From contig WARS01000013.1 in assembly GCA_008933995.1 (NCBI GenBank), forward strand, positions 11,295,808 to 11,359,807: 64,000 bases of DNA, in the 5' to 3' direction. The stretch is from Datnioides undecimradiatus. Lineage: Eukaryota; Chordata; Actinopteri; Lobotiformes; Datnioididae. Shown here in pieces: positions 13,491 through 28,400 of this stretch (position 1 is the stretch's first letter; the number at the start of each line of letters is the position of its first letter). The position numbers were made by a program, and so were the translations under genes. A model generated the notes under the pieces. That model had not been told where the DNA came from. It saw only the letters and a list, made by a program, of their open reading frames with translations, and ran no database searches.

Positions 13491-14215
13491 CAAGTTATTA
13501 TAACTGATAGCGGCCTTAAGTCAACACACACTCCTGCCACCTGAAGATAAAACCACCAACCACCATAACAATGTTTTGCTGATATGTTATAATGGAAATG
13601 AAACAGAAATGAACAAAATCAACAGAAAACATTAAAAACTAACATCATGTTTTTGTCTGGTGTTTGTTAAAACTCTTGTCAGTCTATTTCAGAGTTATAT
13701 CTCAATCCTGTGTTCTGTATTTTAGTGGCGTTTCCAAACCCTTTAGAATAAAATTCTTTTATACAAAACAAAATCAAGTTGTAGACAGGATGTTAGAGCA
13801 ACGCTGATCCATCCATTGTTACCTGTGATTGTGAAGGATCAATTTGTGTAAGTAACCATAAATATTTATCTCAGATGAAGTAGGTGTGAGGATGACAGGA
13901 GTGTGGTGAAGGAGGGCAGAGACGTCTTTTGTGGTTTAGGCTCATCACTGAACTGTGATATGCTGGACATACAGTACTGTATTAACACAACTGACCCTGG
14001 GGGAATATGGTAACACTATAATCTTTCTCAACCTCTTTTCAGAGAGCTAAACAGTAGCTTGACCCAGTAAATTGGTGGATTGGGAAGAACACTGCACAAG
14101 CTCCATGTCCTCTCTGTGCAGCTGTACATTTCAACTGCAGACATGTTGGCCTGAGGTCAGCTGGCTGCTCTTGTAATCCTCATTCTTCAGAGATGGATCA
14201 TCTGAGCCACAGGGC
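13491..14215. other. Spacer upstream of mmp19
   Basis: Ordinary AT-rich sequence. No gene or repeat was recognised before the mmp19 promoter elements. Confidence 0.4.
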
Positions 14216-14242
14216 TGACTCATTCGCTGGGCTGAGTTAAAA
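14216..14242 (+). promoter_or_regulatory. mmp19: AP-1 site and TATA-like box of mmp19
   Basis: A perfect TGACTCA (14216-14222) lies 14 bases upstream of a TTAAAA box (14237-14242), about 105-130 bases before the ATG. An AP-1 site close to a TATA element is the classical arrangement of inducible matrix metalloproteinase promoters. The transcription start would be expected near 14265-14275. This is inferred from spacing only; no transcript evidence is available here. Confidence 0.5.
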
Positions 14243-14346
14243 GCTGCTGGAGCGCTCAGAGAACAAACAGAGTCTGCCGTGGGACTCCACTGAGCACTTC
14301 TCGGCCTTGGATATTTGGGACAGAAACTCTTGATGAAAACTTCAAT

Positions 14347-17885
<3,539 letters not shown>

Positions 17886-18450
17886 GTGTCAACCATCAGG
17901 GGGCAGCAGGTACCAAGAGGTGTACAGCAGTGGGTGCTGGTTTCACTCCAGGGGCATTTGACAACCAGGCAACCTCGACAACAGTGATTGATTGTGAATT
18001 CTCATATAACCCATAAAAAAACTCAAAACAAACCAAAAAACACTTTTATGGGAGTTGATTTAATTTCACTGGATTTTTTAACCAAGCTACTCATGCCCTC
18101 TGCAGCAGGCTGATGTTTGCATGTCTTAGTTCATGTAAGCTTTTGTATGATCTCAGGAAGAAATTGAGGGAGGTCTTCTGTTTTTCTCTGTAACATATGT
18201 GTTACATTATGTGTTTTAATACTTTCAGCAAGATGTAATACGATGATGGGAGTGTGCACTTTGTGTTCAGACATTCTGTTTAGCCAGTCGTCTTTTTAAG
18301 TATGTTCAGAGCTCTTAAATGATACAAAACACTTGTATTATCTCATGAATCAGTCTCATCTAGGAGAAATCATGTAACATAGATTTGTCCTTATTCTTTA
18401 ATGTGAAAATGTAACATTTTTTTTTTTTACAATTAAACAAGGCACAATTT
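17886..18450 (+). other. mmp19: mmp19 3' untranslated region
   Basis: Noncoding sequence after the TAG stop. A plus-strand ATTAAA polyadenylation signal at 18432-18437, just after a run of T, is the best end point and gives a UTR of about 0.55-0.6 kb. The convergent tmem198b 3' UTR begins close by, so the two transcripts may nearly meet. Confidence 0.5.
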
Positions 18451-18769
18451 CAGCAGTGAAATGGCTTTCTGATTATGATTCCCTGTCACCAGAAAGTGGC
18501 TCAACATTCCTACAAACAGCACAGAAAAATATTTAATGTTTACTATGATCAAAGGCCAGTCTGTCCTGCATTGTGTTGTGTGCAGAAAAAACACTTTTGA
18601 GGGACCATGGCAACCCTAACCGGTTGCAGAATAGGAAATCCTCCCTATGACCTCTTTCTTGTCCATGAAAAATCTGGTGAGTAATGCCGACAGTGTTGCT
18701 AAGAGCCCGAGGAGATAAACAGTGCAGTGTATCTGACCCAACCAATGATCAAAAACTGTTTTTGTATCA

Positions 18770-19736
18770 AACACATTTATTTATCTTTGAAATTACTATC
18801 AACAGGTATGTACAGATTCAGGTAACAAGTGCATTGTCCCTGCAAAATTCAAACAGAAAAAGGGTAATTATTTAAAAATCTACAAATGAACAACAAACAT
18901 GCTTTGTTTTTTTGTCCTTTTTTCAACGCTACCATGTACTTGGTCATTATATAAATTAAATTATAAAAAGTTTACTCCTCAAGCATACACAACAATCTAA
19001 ATTCTTCACCTACTCTGACACTCTACACTGAAAACATGAAAAAGTCACAGAATTACCATAAGAGTGCTGCTGCAAAAGTACTACTAAAAGCTCAGGCAAG
19101 GAGCTTTTTAATACATACTGTAGTTTACTTGCATCGTTTAGTTTTTGCTTCATTTTGTCATATTCCATGTATCCAACTACATGTCATATCTTAGTCTCAC
19201 CACACTCCATCTAAAAATAAAAATAAAAATTAAAGATGTAATTTGAATGATAAACCTTCACAAATCCTATGACCACACAGTTAAACAGTAAGACAGGTAA
19301 TACAACACTTCATGGCAATGACTAACTTTTTAAGTACAGTACACTTAATGTCAAACAAACTGCTTTGTCATGTTCACAACCAAAACAGAAACACATCTGT
19401 TTTTTAAGGCTCGTACTTGCCGTTTATGTATTTAATACATGATGAGAGGAAATTGAGGACCATACTTTATTAGTATCTGTATTTTAGTGTTTCTCTGAGA
19501 AACACAGTGGTTGCAGTGGTTATATCTAGACACCTCTAACTTCTCCCCAATAAGCAGCATTCTCTTTCTCTGCATACCCAGAACTGACACACTGATAGAA
19601 AAAAATCCATCATCGCTCCGAGGGTAAAATAAGACCCTTAGGTAGGGAAGCAGTTTAATGGGTTTACTCTACTTTAAGAAGACACAGTTGGAGCACCAGA
19701 GAGCAATAAGAAGTCCCTTCTTCATCTCTGTTTTGC
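18770..19736 (-). other. tmem198b: tmem198b 3' untranslated region
   Basis: On the minus strand an AATAAA hexamer (reverse complement at 18776-18781) lies about 960 bases past the tmem198b stop codon and is a reasonable polyadenylation signal. The region has no coding content. The end point is inferred from the hexamer alone. Confidence 0.45.
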
Positions 19737-21486
19737 TCAGACCCTGACGACCGGGGTTGTGGCTGTAAGGGGTGCAGTGGACCCGGTGTCATAGTCCAAG
19801 TCAATCATGGTGTGGTTGGCAGTGCCCAGGCTGCTAAGGGAAGTGCCTGTGCCCATCTGTCTGTCCCGCAGACTTTGCAGGTAGCTCTGAGAGGACAAAC
19901 ACAGTTAGAGATGAGTGAGGTACATAAACACTGTGGAGTCAACTTCACAAGGATTTGATGGCATCAGTATCTACAGCACACGCCATGTTGGGTGACACTG
20001 ACCGGTGCCAGTAGGTCCCCAGCGTAACGTTTCACTGGGGTTGGTTTACGGCGGTACGTGCCTTCCTGCCCACCTGCCTGCTGTCGCTTCTTGGCGTCCT
20101 TCTCTCGAATCCGCATCAGCTGGACTCTCTTCTGTCTCCGACTGATAACGACTACGAGGAGGAGGGGATGTTCAGCGGCAGCTTTTTAACATCATTTCAA
20201 ATTCTTTAAATTATACATTTTTGTCTTGAGGACCTCTTCTTTAAATCCTATGTTTTTGTAGTATGGCATATCACTTAGAAAATGTTAATTAATATGTTTA
20301 AAAAACATATAAACAAAGGCACAGATGAAGGCAAAATCCCCCTGTCCCTAAGCTCTGCTCTGATTGTACATGTGATTATCACTTCATCACTTTAATTGTT
20401 ACTCCTGCACGTGATACTATTACTACTCACTGCTTGATAACTGTGAAGAGAGACATTAACTCTTTTATTGGCTCCTTAGAGAATTCTTTTGTGTAATTCT
20501 TAGCCAGCCAGACGACAGAGCAAAATAGTCAAAGTATCAAGATGTGTCCTTCTTACCCTCAGTGTGTGAGAAGCTGTCGTCAGTCAGTTTCCACTGCACC
20601 AGCACTCCTATGAGGCTGAGGGCAGGCCAGATGCCCAGAATGACCCAGCTGTACCAGCAGAGAGGTGGCCCCGGTGTGAGGCGCAAGCACTCATACACAT
20701 GAGTGGCCAAAGCCAGCATCTCCACAAAGTAATCAGCACACACGGTCATGATAGCTGCCCCAAACACCGCCGTGGAGAGTATGGTGAAGAGCTTTTGCCA
20801 CTGCAGAGTCAGCACAGCGAACAGCATGCCTGTACCCAGAAGTGCACCCAGTGGCACCCAGACTGTGGTTGGGGTGTAAAACTGGTGAGTGACCAGCAGG
20901 GCAGCAAGGGCCAGAAGGAGACCCAGCAGCAGGCCCGTCATGAAAAGGCCGACGCTTCGCACCAGCATAGTGACCAGACCGCACAGCAGGCCTATACCGA
21001 GGCCGATACCTGCGCTGGCCTCCACACTCAGCTGCGTGTCCAGCACATGCTCTTTGTGGCACAGCAAGAAGATGATGACAGAGCCAAACATCAGACCAGA
21101 CAGGAACATGACAGCCTTAAAACAGCGGTAACCTAAAAGACAAGAGACCAACAATGTCACAATTTAAACAAGAAACAGAAGATATGCACAAGAACTTGGT
21201 GCATGATTTGAACTGCATGATGGAGATAAGTTTGCAGTTACACGTGACAGTCTGACGGTGTGTTATGTCATCCCAAAAAACAAGCCTCAGCCTGCTTGAT
21301 GTCAAGGTCTGTGCGCTGGGAGCGATTCTCACCAAAGAAGCAGTAGATGATGCCAAAAAGGCAGCACATGGAGCAGATGACGGCAGGGATGACATCATAC
21401 TTCCTCTCTATCTCCAAGCTGCAGGCGTCGACCTCAGCCATGCCTGCCCCGGTCCCCTCAGAGCTTAGTGCAGTGGGATCTACCAT
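19737..21486 (-). CDS. tmem198b: Transmembrane protein 198 (TMEM198-family, seven membrane segments)
   Basis: A multi-pass membrane protein. Human TMEM198 is reported to act with the Wnt co-receptor LRP6. Four coding exons on the minus strand splice in frame: 21486-21333, 21132-20557, 20151-20003 and 19886-19737, giving 342 residues (human TMEM198 about 360). The first coding exon has its own acceptor at 21573, so the 5' UTR is split. A short acidic N-terminus ([15 protein letters not shown]) leads into about seven hydrophobic segments, including [32 protein letters not shown] and [19 protein letters not shown]. The basic cytosolic tail ([20 protein letters not shown], then [20 protein letters not shown]) is typical of the family. 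The start at 21486 is used because it opens the in-frame exon; a second Met lies 15 codons downstream. The b-paralogue name rests on the mmp19/timeless neighbours; the family assignment is firm. Confidence 0.9.
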
Positions 21487-23417
21487 TCTGGGTGAATGTG
21501 GGAGGCTGAAGTTCAGGGCAAAAGAAGAACTTCTGGTGGTGTTATCTCCGGTCCATCTGAGCAGGTTTGGTAACTGTCAGAAGAGAAAATGTTGATGAAT
21601 TATAGAACAATAAAGAAAGGGAGGGGCTGAATCTCGGTGAAGTCGTAAATATAATGGTTTTAACTTGATAAACACAGAAAAAAATCAAGTCCTCCTGAGG
21701 TGAATGTGAAGTGTGAAATCTTCAGGTCAACTGTGAATTCTTCCAAGCCACTCTGTACGTGCAGCTGTCACAAACTTAACACACTAAGCTATGCAATTCA
21801 GCGCAATACTGCATGCTCCGGGTATACACACAACCAGCTCATTCACTCACTGTAATCTATGTGCCAGGATTCCCGTTGAGCTCACCCCGAATCGAGTGTC
21901 ATGAACTCATGTGGTGGGTCAGAGGAGTAACTGGATTTACTTCATCAGCTTTTAATACTATTAAAATAATCTAGTTTTTACTGTCCTTTCATAATTACAT
22001 TGGAAACAGTTAAGCAATGTTTTCTCTTACTAATTTAGTAAACTGCATAGTAAATTGTATGAGCTATTTTAATTAAGTTTTTTTAAAGTTAATTCTCAAA
22101 ATGCATTTTAATCCCTGACTTGGTACTGTTGCAGTATAGATGCACTAAATTGGTAACATCATTAAAAAGAAACAACTAGTAGGAATCATTCAATTCACAA
22201 TTTATAAAAGTAGCAACTTAATCCTTTTTTCTTGATAAATGCCACCAAACGTCACTACTTATGTAGACATATTGTTTTCACCAGTACAGCCTAAAATTGT
22301 AAAAGGTCCACATTTGAACCTAACTGTGTGCAATATAACAATGAAAACATTTTGTTCAGTACCTCACATTTAACCTCCACCCACTTTGTAATTTCTAGGG
22401 AGCGCACCGACTATTACTCATGAAATTATACATAAACTTTAAGCTGGCAGGCCTGTAGAGAACCACAGAGGGCTGCAGTGGGGCTAAAGGCTTATGGGTG
22501 GACTGCTCCTTCTGAGGCTGCTGGCAGGCCTCCTGTATGATCTCACCACAGCTGAGATCCGATTACAGCTAACTCACGTTTTCTGCTTCAGACAAACAGT
22601 CAGGAACAGTCGGTCCTGCCTTTATTCTTTGCTCTTTGCCAGATCTTTCTCTTCATGCTGTCTGTCCTCCACCTACTCTCTCTTCACCTGGAACTTCCCC
22701 CAACTGGAATTCACTGGAGTCTGCCTCTTTGGTTTCACCTTTTTCTCAGACACATGGCTGTGTAATTTGTGTGTCCTGCCTATGAATGACTTGACATGGA
22801 AAAAATGAAGACCCGCTGGAAAGTTTTCTTTTCTTCTTTAGTCACTCACAGTTCTCTGTTACCCATCTCTCCTCTTTTTTCCATCAGTGACAACTGCAAT
22901 GTCTCTTCCATTATGGAGACAATGTGTATTTGGCCAGTTAATTGCATTCATGTTAAATTAAAGTTAAAGTCTAGAGACAACAGTTTGATGTTACATGGTA
23001 AGGATATGCATAAACAGCTAAAATAGTAAATTATAACCTTAAATTGATTTAATGCGGGTGCGGCAATGTCTTTATTTTTGAAAATGTCACAAATTGCAAA
23101 GACTATGAATTTATCATTTTCACTGCAACACATTTACCTACCTAGATAAACTACAGTGCAAACTCTCCTGATATCAGCAAAAGTTAAGCGGGGAGAAAAA
23201 AAAGTCTTAGTTAAATGTGAGAAAATGTGTTTTTATTGACTTTAACATGAGAAAAAGTAAACTGGATAAACTGAGACACACCCTAAATGAAGTCTAACAA
23301 ATAGAGCACTGCTGGAGAGATCTCTGTATACAGTAAAGATCATAATATTCACATTAACACCAGCTAACTTAAAACAAAAAGCCAGACTCTGCTGTGAGAT
23401 CATGTAAAACTACACAT

Positions 23418-23672
23418 GCAGCACGATGACTCAGCAGCTAGACCTGTCACCTTGAATGCAAGAAGGGGCTGAATATGACGGCTGGCTGCAGCTCTCTGTG
23501 TGGAGTTTTCAGAATCTGTTGATATTTGTAAGAGTCAACGTTTCAAGACACTCTCTCTGTTACATTTGTTAATTAAATCTGTGTGTAACTGGGTCCTCTT
23601 GCCCAATAAGGGAGGACTCCAGCCCCATGTGAACCCTGTACAGGATAAGACGTTAGAAAAATGGATTGACAG
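23418..23672. repeat. Degraded teleost interspersed repeat (SINE-like)
   Basis: Successive landmarks match a very widespread fish repeat: GCAGCACGATGACTCAGCAG, then CTGTCACCTTGAATGCAAGA, CTCTCTGTGTGGAGTTTTCA, GACTCCAGCCCCATGTGAAC and GGATAAGACGTTAGAAAAAT followed by GGATTGA. Order and spacing fit a single old insertion with internal divergence. Recognition is from general familiarity; the family name is not assigned. Confidence 0.65.
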
Positions 23673-25057
23673 AGACAGGAAGCTTATTGTTATGAGCTTT
23701 TGTTTTTCTCTTTGGTCTTGCTACAGGGATCTGCCCCTCTATGTTGGTGTTGACTCAGTCATACGAGAGGAAGATGTTTACTTCTGATTAAGTATAAGTT
23801 CAACTTGATTTTGTTGACTTCTGTCGGTTTGGCCTAGCGCCTTTTGCCTCTGCTGACCTTTGTTTAATATGACATGAATGCTGTATGAAACCACCTGGTT
23901 GGTTTGGATATGAAACACCTGCACCAGCCAGCTTCCTGACAATTGTAGAGCCCGTTGTCACTATCACTCCTCTAAAGCCTTTCTTCTATTTACCTGCTCT
24001 GTGACCTTTTGAAGAAATGTGAAACTTAGAGTTTTGGCTGAACATGATTCATTCCTCTAACTACATCATGTAGTTTTACAGGAACAACAGATGCTGTGTA
24101 TGTTACTGCATATATAAAGATAAGTAAATCTACATTACTTAAAAAAGCTTGATTTCTATTCATCTAATTCTTCTGCAGGTTCATCTTTTAAAGAGCCAAG
24201 ACAAAAGTGATTTGTTGTTCTTTAAATCCTGTATGTGAATTTGAATTCAGCTTTGTACACCTTAGTCCATACCTTAGTCTAATAGTAATTACTGTAATTG
24301 GACACTGAGAACTTCCCCTGTGGCTTCCAATGGGCCAGGATGTTGAATGAATTGTTTTGTGGTCAGCTTATTGAGTTTGGTTAAATCATGAAAAGAAGCC
24401 ATCAATGCTAGTAAAACAAATTAAGTCCTATGTCCCACTTTCAACCATGAATCATATTTAGTTACTGTTAAATTCCGAACTAAAACTTTGTTTCCTCTTT
24501 ACTAGTAAAGCTAGCACTAAAAATGTGAACTAGTTAATATTTCAACACCATTTTAACAGTAATATACTAAACTCTACAAGCACGCCCATGCACACTCCCA
24601 TATGTCTGTGTGTCTGCCTCATGTTTCTCCTCTGTGAGTCACAATGGTGTCTTATGTCTGGCAGGCTTAGAAGTCCTTGCTGCTGTGGGAGAATAGGGCC
24701 ATTATGGGATAAAACAAAGACTCTGAGGCCCATGCTGTGACCTCTAGTGGCACGCAGAGGAAATCATGTGGCCAAGAAAAGGAGACCACATAAAGATGGC
24801 TGTGAGCACCAAGGAAACCGGTAGATCCCAAGTGTTTTGAGCTTTAAGATGGGTGCCAAGTATTTGCCTTCAGAGGGAGAGTGAGTGATGGAGGGAGGGG
24901 GTCCAAACTAGAGACAGAACTATCTATCTTAATGACTGAGCTCCCTGGAGGCCCCGAAACCTCCTGATGCTTCCTAGCTGAATTTTTTAAAAGCTAAAGT
25001 CGCCTGGCAACTGGTTCAATACAAGTCAACAAGAGGACAAGACTCTGCAGCCACGCT

Positions 25058-25430
25058 GGCAGTTTGTGAGGCTGTAGCTAGATGCTAACATGATGATGAT
25101 TTCCAAGCAACATTTACTGGGTTCACATCTATGATTAACCTCCCAGCATAAAAAAAATAAGTAATTAGCAGCACTCCTGCTGAGGCTCATGGGAATGTCA
25201 GTTTTTCAGGTCTGAGCCATAAAGCAAAGGATTGGAGAGATATGATGAAGAAAAGTGAGAGGATCAATGTTATTATAATTTATTAGTTATTATAACTTTT
25301 CTTTGATGGGCCTTAAATATGTATCTGTAGAAACTTTCACAACGACAAAATATTCAGGAAAAAAGTAAAAATCTCAACCTTGTGATGATGCTAGATCAAA
25401 TGTCAGAGCCATGAAAAGCTGGAAGTGCCC
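25058..25430. repeat. Degraded teleost interspersed repeat (GCTAAC/GCTGAGG type)
   Basis: Landmarks include GCTAGATGCTAACATGATGA, TAATTAGCAGCAC, GCTGAGGCTCATGGGAATGT, CAGGTCTGAGCCATAAAGCA, AAGTGAGAGGATCAATGTTA and TGATGATGCTAGATCAAATG. They occur in the order seen in a common fish repeat that is scattered through introns and intergenic DNA. The copy is strongly diverged with no coding capacity. It appears to belong to the same family as the fragment at 55948-56062. Confidence 0.55.
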
Positions 25431-28400
25431 CTTTACTTTTACTTGAACAAAAAAAAAGCATGCTTAATGGCTTCCAGAAAGATCGCTTACATTTACTTAA
25501 GAGGCAATAGGTGGGAACGCTGTGTTAACTCACAATAACCATCAGCAGTACATGAGCTATTGGAATATTATTTTGCCCTTGAAACAAAAACCTGCCCCAG
25601 AGTATACTCCCCTTGAACAAATACTGCAGGGGGCTGAGTAATGTAGATTTGAGTGTTCAGCTGCTGAGGAACAGGCCGGGATGACTACAAGTTCCCCACA
25701 TAGCTAATTTGGGTGTGTTTAATAAAGGGGTGGGCGTGGGTGATCACAGCCAAGCATTATGCAAGTGCTCTTCTGACTTGATGGCCAGGGCCAGCTGAGA
25801 AGCTAAGAAACCAGCAGTGTTGTGACTTGGATGTCTGACAACTTTACTTGGAAGACTCTACTGAGAATGTAAGATGCGCTGGGGGTCTACGCTCTGCAGT
25901 TGTAGCTGTAAATCATGCCACCTTCAGCTGAACACCCCAACCACCCCAGGTCCAGACAACAGACACCAAAGGAATAACACATCCTGTACCAGTGGGGCTT
26001 ATTTAAATTGGTGCCATATTGTGCTGAGCATAAATGCTCATCATCACAATGCCATCTGCCTTCAGTCTGGATCACATTGAGCAAGACATCACATGGGCCA
26101 CTTTGAGCTTCCTTTTCCTCCACAGCAGGAAGCTCAGGACCAGATGAGGAAATGGAACATCACATTTCAGCAGGAACTGACCCTTGCATTTGTGACATGG
26201 GGAAGAGACAGGGTGAAAAGCTGGATCATCAACACTGAAACCTCACCTCAACAATACCCCTCCCAAGTTTTCAACAGGCAATCTCGCACTAGAAAACACA
26301 AGGCAGCAGCCCAGGACTCTGCACTGCTAAGAAAGTTAGCACTATTCAAACAAATGACTGGACCTGAGCAATTTGGCCAATATAAGGAAACTCAGCCTTG
26401 ATGAAAATAAGCTTGTAATCTGTCTGCCTCACAAGCTAGTCTACATAAAACACTTGCTATTGTGTTACCAAGAATAGTAATAACTTACATAATAAACAAA
26501 ACACGTGATGTTCAGTTTACACTTTTTTCTAGACTTTAAAAGGTTCAGTTTTTGTCATTCTTATTCACATTCCAGCTCTGAGCTACATGCAGCTAACCAC
26601 AAAGAAGCACAAATGTTCAAGTTTATGCAAATTTTAGATTGACAAATCAGTGCTCATCAGTGCCACATGTTCCAATGTCACATTCACCAGTCACATTCCT
26701 CTCATTTTTCAAACCAGATTTTTCCTCTTATTTTAAAACAAAGAACTTGCTATTACAGAATTAAAACTACAGCAGAAGTTACTTCAGAAGCTGACCAGTC
26801 TGTGTGGCATAGCCTCAGTTTTTAAAGCTCTGTTGTGTTATGTGAAGACTCTCTGACATATTCATTGCAGTATAGATCCATTCGCAACTGTATTAACAGC
26901 TTTCCACTTCTTATTACATCACTGAAGTGCCATTTTAGGCTTAAGTGTGATCAGAAACAACATTGGGCTCATTCTCCCCCGCAATGACCTGTGTTGTAAC
27001 TATTTGTTACTCATTTTTCATATTTAGGTTTATTCTCTGAAGCTTTCATCACATGGTGTCACATGGTTTTTACTTTTAATCAGCTGCTCAACCCAAAACC
27101 ATCTAAATCAGACATTTGACAAAACATGGGTTTTCATGCATCTCTTTAACAAGATGTGACAAAAATAAGCACAATGTGCTATGGATCTTTCTTGAACCAA
27201 AGGATCTGAGAAAAAAAAAAACCCACAATAAATCCTCTTAATCTATTTATTTTTGACCAGAGAGTGTCCAAAAATTGTGACTTTAATGCACGACTATTTG
27301 CCTCAGACAAGTTTATTTTTTACACAGCACAGTTGTAGATCTTGGTTACAACCCAAAGTTATAAAAATTCCCATCATTATATTTGGATGCACTCAATAGC
27401 TTTAAGACACCGTTTGCAGCTTGTGAGACTATGAATATGTCAATCACAATCTCACTAGCAGTTGTAGGACTTTAATTGATCTACTAGATCTGCAAGATTC
27501 ATAATTCTTACTGCAATATTTTTACAATGTGACCATGAACCCTAATTATGGTCACATGTGGCAATATTTTATTAGTAGCAGCTAACATCTTTTTTCCCTT
27601 CATAATCGCCCTATCCCTGGCCTGCCTGACTGTAGTCTAAACAATAGAGGCCTTTCAACTTAAGAGTGGAGAGAGCCGCTTATGGAGTGGCATGAAAGAT
27701 CAGAAACACAATAAGGAGCCTTTTGAGGAGTCACATGTCGATGGTGCATGCATGTATCCTGTGCATCAGAAATACACATGGTCATTAGTGTAGTAAAATC
27801 CATGGAAGGGACTAGTATTCACTCAGTTAAATCTGCAGTTGGAGTTGTCATCTAGCAGCAGAGGAAGGATTGTACAATGTGTGCAGCAAGGAGGAGCAGC
27901 TCCACAACGCTCTATTAGGGTTTGTGGTGGTGAGCAGCATTTAGTAGGCGGTGTGGTGAGTCTGATGTCCATATGTCAGTGAGAGCATGACAGTATAGCA
28001 CTGTCTATGAGATAATATATGCTGCTGGAGAACACTAGGTTGGCGTAGAGAACCTAAATGTAACTACCAGTTGTGCAGACATGCCCTTGCACAACACGCC
28101 AATGCAAGTTCCAGGGGTGTTCTAACCTCTGGCTGGGGACATTTCATGTGTGATGACATTATTATAGGGCATTAAACTGTTTAGCTCTTATCAAACTGGT
28201 GTACAAGAGACGGACTTGCTCAGGCAGACTGCCAAAGTAAAATCAAACAGGCCGTCACTGATTGAATTGAGACCATTCCTTGATGGGTTTGCTATAGTGG
28301 CAGAGGAGGAGTCATGACACAGTAGTGGTTCAGACCTCCATTCAGTGCCTATATATGTCTGCAGCACTTCCACTGCAGCTCTGTCATTTAGAGCAGACAT

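Noticed and set aside
20699..21136. Plus-strand open frame of 145 codons
   Set aside because: It lies opposite the main tmem198b coding exon, which has consistent splice phases and membrane segments; the plus frame is a shadow.
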